A stretch of 64,000 nt of DNA from NCBI RefSeq assembly GCF_003797185.1, contig NZ_RKMH01000003.1:62001-126000 (forward strand), in the 5' to 3' direction. The stretch is from Gordonia oryzae. Lineage in GTDB: Bacteria > Actinomycetota > Actinomycetes > Mycobacteriales > Mycobacteriaceae. The notes beneath the pieces were generated by a model. It did not search any database and was not told the DNA's origin. It saw only the letters and a program-made list of their open reading frames with translations. The translations under genes and the position numbers were made by a program. This document shows positions 57,441 through 64,000 of the stretch, in pieces; position 1 is the first letter of the stretch; the number at the start of each line of letters is the position of its first letter.

Positions 57441-58730
57441 TCAACGCTTCGAAGTTGTCGACGAATCATCCTGCGGTACGCCACAATCCGGGTCGGACAA
57501 CGCCGACCCGGCGGTAATGCCGGCGGGCTGACCGGCCACCGGAGCCGCCGAGCCGCGGTCACTGATCGGTAGGGCGACCGCCCCGAATCCGGAATCGTCG
57601 ATAGTCGGCGGGAGCGCATGCGGAGACCAGTCGCCGATCACCGGCGGACCGACCAGCGGCAACTCACCGACGATCTCACGCCCGTTCTCGCCGTCGCTGA
57701 GATAGTGGGCCGGTCGATGACGGGTATCGCGCGAACGGACGCCGCCGGCACCCGGCCCGGCCCCGGGGCCTGTCGTCGGCCGCATCCCGCCGCCGGGAGA
57801 TCCCGGTGTTCCGGCACCGGCCGCGGGAGTACTTACCGAGGTCAATGGCGGGGCGAAAGCGGTTGGCGGAAGGGAGATCACACCTTCGGGAAGTCCGATC
57901 CCTCCCGCAGTGACACCCTCGGGACCACCAGCTCCGTTTGTAGTGCCGCGCCCCGAGACCGGTATCGCCGCTCCCGGTGTGACCGGGCTACCGAGGCCCC
58001 CGCGGGTCAACGTCGACGGATCGTTGCCGCCACCGCGGGATCCCGACGGCCCCGACCCGGCGCCGGTGGCGGTCGTCGAGGTCGGGCCGGCTGTGGGAAC
58101 AGCAGTGGTCTGGGGGTCACCACCCGTCGGGCCACCAGCGCCGCCGGGTCCGCCTCCGGGGCCGGATGGTCCGGTGTCGTCGATATCGGTGAGTGATGCC
58201 GACTGCTTGGTGCCCGACGGTCCCGATCCGGATGTCGACGTGCCCTCGGCAGGGCCGGCGCCATCGCGCACCCCTGAGTACGAGTCGGTACCGATTGGGG
58301 CTGTGGGACTGGGCAACGAGGCTGCGGCACCGACAATCGGTCCGCCGTAGGTACTCCGCATGATGCCGCGCACCTGTGAACGGACCGCACCGGCATCCTC
58401 GGGATGATCATGCAACCGTATCCGGTACGCCTCGAGCAGCGGCTTCTGACCATGGGTCGCGCCGAGGATGCCCGCCGCCTCGGTCATGGCCGCCGCACTA
58501 CGGCGAGCGTCGGCGACGCCGGCCGACATCTCGCCACCGAGCCGCAGAGCGGCGTCAACCGCACCCCGCGCGGCCTGCCCCATCAGCACCCCGTCGTCGG
58601 TGAAGCCGTTCAGCAGGGCGCGGGCGATCTCTTCCACCTTCTCGATGGCGACGAGTACCGCGTCGGCGTCGCCCTGAGCGGCGCCCTGCTTCATCGAAGA
58701 GATGATGGTGAGGATTTCCGTGATCGACAT
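57441..58730 (-). CDS. Gly/Pro-rich protein with helical N-terminal domain, unknown
   Basis: The 429-residue protein has three parts. Residues 1-140 are an amphipathic helical domain without cysteine (MSITEILTIISSMKQG, ARGAVDAALRLGGEM, then GIMRSTYGGPIVGAAASLP). Residues 150-360 are low-complexity Gly/Pro/Ser/Thr. The C-terminus is a short ordered tail (NGREIVGELPLVGPPVIGDW). There is no signal peptide or membrane helix. Helical domain plus disordered Gly/Pro tail recalls type VII secretion substrates such as EspB, but no WxG or YxxxD/E signal is seen. The ATG at 58730 was chosen because conservation-like sequence begins there. The frame extends further upstream. Confidence 0.62.
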   Translation of the reverse strand: MSITEILTIISSMKQGAAQGDADAVLVAIEKVEEIARALLNGFTDDGVLMGQAARGAVDAALRLGGEMSAGVADARRSAAAMTEAAGILGATHGQKPLLEAYRIRLHDHPEDAGAVRSQVRGIMRSTYGGPIVGAAASLPSPTAPIGTDSYSGVRDGAGPAEGTSTSGSGPSGTKQSASLTDIDDTGPSGPGGGPGGAGGPTGGDPQTTAVPTAGPTSTTATGAGSGPSGSRGGGNDPSTLTRGGLGSPVTPGAAIPVSGRGTTNGAGGPEGVTAGGIGLPEGVISLPPTAFAPPLTSVSTPAAGAGTPGSPGGGMRPTTGPGAGPGAGGVRSRDTRHRPAHYLSDGENGREIVGELPLVGPPVIGDWSPHALPPTIDDSGFGAVALPISDRGSAAPVAGQPAGITAGSALSDPDCGVPQDDSSTTSKR

Positions 58731-59004
58731 CGACCCCCAGTCGGTGCTGCCGCAATCCGCCGGGCGCTCACCACTGCGCCGGGCATTGCGGTCGCCGCCA
58801 CCGGTCACCCCTGCTTTCCCCGCCACTGCCTCACCCGCCACTGCCTCACGCACAGTCGCCTGTGCTCACGTCCCGACCACCACGCCGACCTCGTGAGCAA
58901 CCCTACCGGCCCGCGTCCGGCCGGACCGGACCAACCGGACACCTGTGGATGGATCAGAGCCGGTGGCGCACAGAGAGCGCATGCGAACAGGACGGCCGAA
59001 CAGA

Positions 59005-60414
59005 TCAGTCCAGATCGTCGTGCCGTACGAGCTGCCGGGCAGCCTCGGTCACCGATCCCGACAGCGACGGGTACACCGAGAGCGTCTGTGCCAGATCGGA
59101 AACGGTCAGCTTGTTCTGCACCGCCAGAGCGATCGGCAGGATGAGTTCCGAGGCGTTGGGGGCGACCACCACACCGCCGATCACCACACCGGTGGCGGGC
59201 CGGCAGAAGATTTTCACGAAGCCACGGCGCAGACCGCTCATCTTGGCGCGCGGGTTGGTGGCCAGCGGCAGCATCACCGTGCGTGCCGGATATTCACCGG
59301 AATCGATGGCGTTCTGCGAGACGCCGACGGTGGCGATCTCGGGCCGGGTGAAAATCGCCGAGGCGACGGTTTTGAGTTTGATCGGGCTCACACCCTCGCC
59401 GAGGGCGTGGTATATCGCGATCCGGCCCTGCATGGCCGCCACCGACGCCAGCGGGAACAGTCCGGTGCAGTCGCCGGCCGCGTAGATACCAGCCACCGAC
59501 GTCCGCGAGACGCGGTCGACGGTGATGTAACCGCCGCGATGGGTCTCGACGCCAGCGCGGTCGAGACCGAGGTCGTCGGTGTTGGGAATCGATCCGACGG
59601 TCATCAGCACATGCGAACCGGTGACGCTGCGGCCGTCGGCGAGGTATGCGGTCACCGAGTCACCGGTCCGCACGACCTTGTCGGCACGAGCGTGCTTGAC
59701 CAATTCGACCCCGCGCTCGGCGAGCGCTTCTTCGAGCACGAGTGCGGCGTCCTCGTCCTCGTGCGGCAACACGCGGTCGCGGCTGGAGATCAACGTGACC
59801 TTCACCCCGAGTTCGGTGTAGGCGTGCACGAACTCAGCACCCGTCACACCCGATCCGATCACGACCAGGTGTTGCGGCAGCGCCTCGAGATCGTAGAGCT
59901 GCCGCCAAGTGAGGATGCGTTCGCCGTCGGGCTGTGCGTCGGGTAGCACACGCGGCGAGGCGCCCGTCGCGATCAGGACGACGTCGCCCTCGTAGCGTTG
60001 GGTGGAGCCGTCGGCGAGGGTGGCGGTGACGGCGTGCGTGGACACCCCGACCTGCGGCCCTTCCAGGGCTGCGGTGCCGGAGACCAGAGTGACACCCTCG
60101 CTGATGAGTCGTGATCGGATGTCGGCGGACTGGGCGAATGCCAGATCGCGGACACGCTGATGAATCGACGGCAGCGTCACCAACGTGTCATCGGTGCGCA
60201 CATTGATACCGAGGTCGACGGCGCGTCGGACCTCGGTGCGAATACCGGTGGACGCGATGAAGGTCTTGGAGGGCACGCAGTCCCACAGCACGCAGGCACC
60301 GCCGATGCCGTCGGAGTCGATCACGGTGGTGTCGGCGCCGTACGCGGCCGCGGCCAGAGCCGCCTCATAGCCTGCGGGGCCTCCGCCGATGATCACGATC
60401 CTGGTCACGTCCAT
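59005..60414 (-). CDS. lpdA: LpdA-type NAD(P)H flavoprotein oxidoreductase
   Basis: The 469-residue two-dinucleotide-fold flavoprotein has IVIIGGGPAGYEAALAAAA for FAD, VVIGSGVTGAEFVHAYTELG for NAD(P) and GIYAAGDCTG. It resembles Rv3303c, a quinone/NAD(P)H reductase, not a true lipoamide dehydrogenase. The C-terminal His-Glu dyad is missing here too (SVYPSLSGSV). Unlike what I recall for the mycobacterial protein, a CX4C pair is present (GGACVLWDCVPSK). The ATG at 60414 gives the family length. Neighbours follow the Rv3302c-Rv3305c order. Confidence 0.88.
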   Translation of the reverse strand: MDVTRIVIIGGGPAGYEAALAAAAYGADTTVIDSDGIGGACVLWDCVPSKTFIASTGIRTEVRRAVDLGINVRTDDTLVTLPSIHQRVRDLAFAQSADIRSRLISEGVTLVSGTAALEGPQVGVSTHAVTATLADGSTQRYEGDVVLIATGASPRVLPDAQPDGERILTWRQLYDLEALPQHLVVIGSGVTGAEFVHAYTELGVKVTLISSRDRVLPHEDEDAALVLEEALAERGVELVKHARADKVVRTGDSVTAYLADGRSVTGSHVLMTVGSIPNTDDLGLDRAGVETHRGGYITVDRVSRTSVAGIYAAGDCTGLFPLASVAAMQGRIAIYHALGEGVSPIKLKTVASAIFTRPEIATVGVSQNAIDSGEYPARTVMLPLATNPRAKMSGLRRGFVKIFCRPATGVVIGGVVVAPNASELILPIALAVQNKLTVSDLAQTLSVYPSLSGSVTEAARQLVRHDDLD

Positions 60415-60652
60415 CACTCCTGTTCGGGCCAAAAGACATTTGTCGCCTCCGCTGACCAACCTAGGCCATCGACGTTCATTCCTCGTGGCCGCCGTTGCCG
60501 ATTTCCGCGTCATACCGCGGTCGACGATCACCGCGTGCATCGTGCGGCGGCGTCCGGCGTAATACGATCGTCGTGGCCGCAGGTGCACCGGTGGCGGCAA
60601 ATCGATGAGGCCGGGCTCCATCCCGGCGGGAAAGTGCAGGTCAGGGGCAACT

Positions 60653-61135
60653 ATGCCGATCTACGCAGCGTACGGTTCGAACATGGATCCCGAGCAGATG
60701 GCGCTGCGCGCCCCGCACTCGCCGATGTCGGGAACCGGATGGCTGCACGGCTGGCGACTGACCTTCGGCGGCGGCGATATCGGGTGGGAAGGATCACTGG
60801 CCACCGTCACCGAGGATCGCGACGATCCCGACGCGAAGGTCTTCGTCGTCCTCTACGACGTCCCGACCGAGGACGAGGACAATCTCGACCGGTGGGAGGG
60901 CTCGGAACTGGGCATCCACCGCAAGATCCGGGCACGCGTGCAGACCTCCGACGGCGGGGTCCTGGCGTGGATGTACGTCCTCGACGCCTACGAGGGCGGG
61001 CTGCCCTCGGCCCGCTATCTCGGTGTGATGGCCGACGCCGCCGAGGTGGCCGGCGCGCCCGCCGATTACGTGCAGGATCTCCGCCTGCGCGAAGCTCGCA
61101 ACGTCGGGCCCGGTCCGGGTGCTCCCGAGGCCTGA
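60653..61135 (+). CDS. Gamma-glutamylcyclotransferase-like (AIG2-like) protein
   Basis: The 160-residue protein has the GGCT signature YAAYGSNMDPEQM at the N-terminus and a later acidic DRWEGSELGIHRK block with the likely catalytic Glu. AGGGG precedes the ATG at 60653. It matches Rv3304 by position. It may act on gamma-glutamyl amines, but no substrate is known. Confidence 0.85.
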   Translation: MPIYAAYGSNMDPEQMALRAPHSPMSGTGWLHGWRLTFGGGDIGWEGSLATVTEDRDDPDAKVFVVLYDVPTEDEDNLDRWEGSELGIHRKIRARVQTSDGGVLAWMYVLDAYEGGLPSARYLGVMADAAEVAGAPADYVQDLRLREARNVGPGPGAPEA

Positions 61136-61166
61136 GAGTCCCGGACCCCGAGCCGATACCTCGGTC

Positions 61167-62369
61167 TCAGGTCGGTCCGCCCGGCGATCCGACGAACACC
61201 ACACCGGCGAGTGCGCGCACACCGACCTCGAGGGCGCGTTCGTCGATGTCGAAGGTGGGCTGGTGCAGATCAAGTTGGGGTCCGAGACCATTCCACACGC
61301 CGAGCCGACCCATCGCTCCGGGCACCTGCTCGAGGTACCACGAGAAGTCTTCGCCGCCCGGTGACTGCGGGGTGTCGGCGATAGCGTTGGGACCGAGGGT
61401 CGCCACCGATGCGGCCAACACCTGCACCGCGAGCGGGTCGTTGATCACCGGCGGCACGCCGCGAAAGTACGACAGGTCGTAGGAAACCCGTAGCGGCGCA
61501 AGGATTTCACCGATGATACTACGCACCAGAGGCTCCATGTCGGCCCAGGTGCCGTGCTCGCCGGTTCGTACGGTGCCGCGCAGCATCCCTTCTTGCGGGA
61601 TCGCGTTGGGGGCGTTACCGGCATGCGCTGCGCCCCATGCCATCACGGTGCCCGATCGCGGGTCGATGCGCCGCGACAGGATGCCCGGAAGGCCGGTGAT
61701 GACGGCGCCCATCGCGTAGACGAGATCACCGGTCAGATGCGGGCGTGAAGTATGCCCGCCGGGTGAGCGCAATTGGAGTTCGATGTGATCGGCGGCGGAG
61801 GTGAGCGCGCCCACGCGCAGGCCGACCGAACCGACCGGCAACCGCGGATCGCAGTGCAGCGCATAGATCCGGCTCACCCCTTCGGTGACTCCCGCGGCCA
61901 CTGCGTCGAGGGCACCGCCGGGCATCACCTCTTCGGCCGGCTGGAACACCAACCGGACCCCGACGGGCAGGTCGGGCGCCGAGGCCAGGGCGGCCGCGGT
62001 CCCCAGCAGGATCGCGGTGTGTGCGTCGTGACCGCACGAATGCGATACCCCGTCGACTGTGGAGCTGAACTCCAGCCCAGTGTGCTCGGCGATCGGCAAC
62101 GCGTCCATGTCGGCGCGCAGAGCTATGCGTTGACCGGTACTCGGGCCCAGATCACAGACCACGCCGGTACCCAACGGGAATCGACGCGGGGCCAGGCCGA
62201 GCGCGGTCAGTTCGGCCATCACCAGCTCGGTGGTCGCGAACTCCTGCCGGGACAATTCGGGGTGGGCGTGAATGTGTCGGCGCCAGCCGATGAGTTGATC
62301 GCGGTGGGTGGCCAGCCAGGTGTCGAGCACACCGCCGGAGGGGTCACCGATCTCGGCCTGCGTCACCAC
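61167..62369 (-). CDS. M20-family amidohydrolase (AmiA/AmiB-like)
   Basis: The 400-residue zinc peptidase/amidohydrolase has the M20 sequence: HIHAHPELSRQEF, the metal-binding ALRADMDALPI and SCGHDAHTAILLGT, FQPAEEVMPGGALDAV with the Glu pair, and GGEDFSWYLEQVPG. It removes acyl groups from amino-acid conjugates. AAGGAG lies four bases before the GTG at 62369, which decides the start. Its place matches amiA1/amiB1 (Rv3305c/Rv3306c), of which only one copy is here. Confidence 0.88.
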   Translation of the reverse strand: MVTQAEIGDPSGGVLDTWLATHRDQLIGWRRHIHAHPELSRQEFATTELVMAELTALGLAPRRFPLGTGVVCDLGPSTGQRIALRADMDALPIAEHTGLEFSSTVDGVSHSCGHDAHTAILLGTAAALASAPDLPVGVRLVFQPAEEVMPGGALDAVAAGVTEGVSRIYALHCDPRLPVGSVGLRVGALTSAADHIELQLRSPGGHTSRPHLTGDLVYAMGAVITGLPGILSRRIDPRSGTVMAWGAAHAGNAPNAIPQEGMLRGTVRTGEHGTWADMEPLVRSIIGEILAPLRVSYDLSYFRGVPPVINDPLAVQVLAASVATLGPNAIADTPQSPGGEDFSWYLEQVPGAMGRLGVWNGLGPQLDLHQPTFDIDERALEVGVRALAGVVFVGSPGGPT

Positions 62370-62412
62370 ATTTCTCCTTCTATCCACTGAGACGTCCACC
62401 GCTGCGTCGGGC

Positions 62413-63120
62413 TCAGAGCAGATCGGGCGGTGTCGGCACCGCGAGGTCGTCCAGTAGCGGCCGTCGCAGTCCACGCTTGATCAAGGTCTGCGTGTGCCCG
62501 GCCAGCGGGGCCCGCTGCAACGCGACCTCGACGGCCCGGTTGAGCAGTTCCTCGACGGCCACGGCCTCGTCGACGATGCCGGCGGTGACGGCGTCATCGG
62601 AGCCGTAGCGGCGGGCCGTCAGCATCGCCTCGGTGGCCGTACGCTCGGGCAACCGCGCGCGCAGCAGCGCGGCCATCCCCCGGGTGAACGGCATGTTGAG
62701 GGCCGCTTCGGGCAGCGACCAGTAGCCACGTTCGGTGCGCATGATCAGGTGGTCGGCGCACAGGGCGAGCATCGCGCCCGCACCGAAGGCGTGTCCGTTG
62801 ATCGCGGCCACCGTGGGCACCGGCAACGTCAGCACCTTGGTGTAAAGCGCGTGTACCGAATCCAGATAGGCGGGCAACTCCGCGGCGTGCGCGGCGATGT
62901 GGTCGGTGTCCAGACCGTTGGTGAAGAACTTTCCGGTCGCGGTGATGACCAGGGCCTTGGCGCCACCGGCGGCGGCGTCGTCGAGCAACGCGCTCGTCTT
63001 CTCGATCCACGCGGGGGCAAACCGGTTCTCTGGATTCGTCTCATCGAGTTCGACCCCCGGAGCACCGAGGAACAGTTCGGCGACGTCGGCGGCGGTGGGC
63101 TCCGCGCTCAGGAAAGGCAT
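62413..63120 (-). CDS. Enoyl-CoA hydratase/isomerase family protein
   Basis: The 235-residue crotonase-fold protein has the first oxyanion segment ([18 protein letters not shown]), the second ([18 protein letters not shown]) and [19 protein letters not shown]. The usual catalytic Glu pair of true hydratases is not clearly conserved, so an isomerase role is possible. It lies just upstream of the amidohydrolase on the same strand (43-base gap). Confidence 0.85.
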   Translation of the reverse strand: MPFLSAEPTAADVAELFLGAPGVELDETNPENRFAPAWIEKTSALLDDAAAGGAKALVITATGKFFTNGLDTDHIAAHAAELPAYLDSVHALYTKVLTLPVPTVAAINGHAFGAGAMLALCADHLIMRTERGYWSLPEAALNMPFTRGMAALLRARLPERTATEAMLTARRYGSDDAVTAGIVDEAVAVEELLNRAVEVALQRAPLAGHTQTLIKRGLRRPLLDDLAVPTPPDLL

Positions 63121-63198
63121 GAGCAGACCTTATCGCCTGCACACCCGCGCCCTCCGGGCACCGGGCAGGCGCGGATCGGAGGTCATAGGGTGAGACAT

Positions 63199-64000
63199 AT
63201 GGATCCCACCATTGACCCCGATGCCGCCGCGATCGCGGCGGCCGCCACCATCGCCACCGAAACCGATTGTGCCGCGCACGATGTCGCACTGGTCCTGGGA
63301 TCCGGGTGGGCGCCGGCCGCCGATGCCTTCGGCACACCGAGCGCGACGCTGCCGATGTCGTCGGTGCCCGGTTTCACCACACCCAAGGCCGCCGGGCACG
63401 GCGGGACGATCCGGTCGGTGCACATCGGCGACCGCCGGGTCCTGCTGATGCTCGGACGCATCCACGCCTATGAGGGCCATGACCTCGCGCGCGTGGTCCA
63501 TCCGGTACGCACTGCGGCAGCGGCGGGTGTGCACACCATCGTGCTCACCAACGCAGCGGGCGGGCTGCGCGATGGCATGTGCGTCGGCCAACCGGTCCTG
63601 ATCGCCGATCATCTGAACCTCACTGGCCGCTCGCCGCTCGTCGGTGCACAGTTCGTCGATCTGGTCGATGCCTACTCGCCGAGGTTGCGCGAGGTGGCGC
63701 GCGAGGTCGACCCCTCGCTCGCCGACGGCGTCTATGCGGGGCTGCCCGGCCCGCACTATGAGACTCCGGCGGAGATCCGCATGCTGCGCACCCTCGGCGC
63801 CGACCTCGTCGGAATGTCCACGGTGCACGAGACGATCGCCGCACGCGCCGCCGGACTCGAAGTGCTCGGGGTGTCGCTGGTGACGAACCTGGCGGCCGGC
63901 ATCACCGGTGAGCCGCTCGACCACGCCGAGGTCCTCGCAGTGGGCCGCACGTCGGCCACGCACATGGGTGAGCTGCTGGCGACAGTCGTCGCCAGGCTCT
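63199..64000 (+). CDS. deoD: Purine nucleoside phosphorylase (C-terminus outside window)
   Basis: The 267 visible residues are those of a trimeric [19 protein letters not shown] at the phosphate site, [35 protein letters not shown], and the signature [17 protein letters not shown]. It cleaves inosine and guanosine with phosphate to give the base. It matches Rv3307 (deoD) by position. The gene continues past 64000. Confidence 0.93.
   Translation, partial: MDPTIDPDAAAIAAAATIATETDCAAHDVALVLGSGWAPAADAFGTPSATLPMSSVPGFTTPKAAGHGGTIRSVHIGDRRVLLMLGRIHAYEGHDLARVVHPVRTAAAAGVHTIVLTNAAGGLRDGMCVGQPVLIADHLNLTGRSPLVGAQFVDLVDAYSPRLREVAREVDPSLADGVYAGLPGPHYETPAEIRMLRTLGADLVGMSTVHETIAARAAGLEVLGVSLVTNLAAGITGEPLDHAEVLAVGRTSATHMGELLATVVARL

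Overview
This window comes from a high-GC actinomycete of the order Mycobacteriales, most likely Gordonia or a close relative. The evidence is mycolic-acid-group gene order: sigE-rseA-htrA beside an O-methyltransferase; manB-wbbL-rmlD-LCP protein; purE-purK-gtrA; PH protein-birA-accD5-accE5-maf-sseA-sufE-accA3; lhr-nei2; glpD2; lpdA to the deoD-type phosphorylase. This follows the Mycobacterium tuberculosis order in several blocks (Rv1220c-Rv1223, Rv3264c-Rv3285, Rv3296-Rv3307), with insertions. I saw no rRNA, tRNA, CRISPR array, transposase or prophage gene.

Layout. 0-3 kb: extracytoplasmic stress locus (HtrA, anti-sigma RseA, SigE) with a divergent methyltransferase whose 3' end is amplified into a 25-bp tandem array. 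3-8.5 kb: cell-envelope sugar genes (GDP-mannose pyrophosphorylase, rhamnosyltransferase, RmlD) divergent from an LCP ligase. 8.5-13 kb: a TIGR03089 protein, an F420-type oxidoreductase preceded by a 23-bp array, a dienelactone hydrolase, purE-purK and a broken gtrA. 13-16.5 kb: a translationally coupled PH protein-response regulator-histidine kinase operon and a small membrane protein. 16.5-26.5 kb: acyl-CoA carboxylase and biotin block (birA, accD5, accE5, maf, sseA, sufE, accA3), interrupted by a condensation-domain acyltransferase and a frameshifted metallopeptidase lipoprotein. 26.5-30.2 kb: first purine-catabolism block (MocA-like protein, a permease fused to a UraD-like domain, UraD, UraH). 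30.4-36.6 kb: pyruvate carboxylase, a decayed citrate-synthase-family gene with an internal 17-bp array, and an MFS exporter. 36.6-41.6 kb: second purine block (8-oxoguanine or guanine deaminase, xanthine dehydrogenase FAD subunit and fused Fe-S/Mo subunit). 41.7-47 kb: metal and redox genes (MntH, acyl-CoA dehydrogenase, FhuF-like reductase, CbtA/CbtB under a cobalamin riboswitch). 47-52.5 kb: Lhr helicase and Nei2 glycosylase. 52.5-57 kb: gene relics, then divergent glpD/glpK. 57-59 kb: an unrecognised two-gene operon encoding a Gly/Pro-rich protein. 59-64 kb: LpdA-type flavoprotein, GGCT-like protein, M20 amidohydrolase, enoyl-CoA hydratase and a partial purine nucleoside phosphorylase.

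How the genes fit together. The two purine blocks plus the terminal phosphorylase outline nucleoside to base to urate to allantoin, but no uricase gene is in the window. AccA3, AccD5 and AccE5 are the parts of an acyl-CoA carboxylase, with BirA to biotinylate AccA3 and pyruvate carboxylase. Four loci (gtrA, the metallopeptidase lipoprotein, a PPOX-family gene and the citrate-synthase-family gene) carry frameshifts or stops. Three non-coding or decayed tandem arrays of 25, 23 and 17 bp lie at gene edges or inside a relic, and at least two are visibly copied from the gene they touch. The most unusual intact gene is the purine permease carrying a C-terminal OHCU-decarboxylase-like domain that has lost the catalytic histidine.
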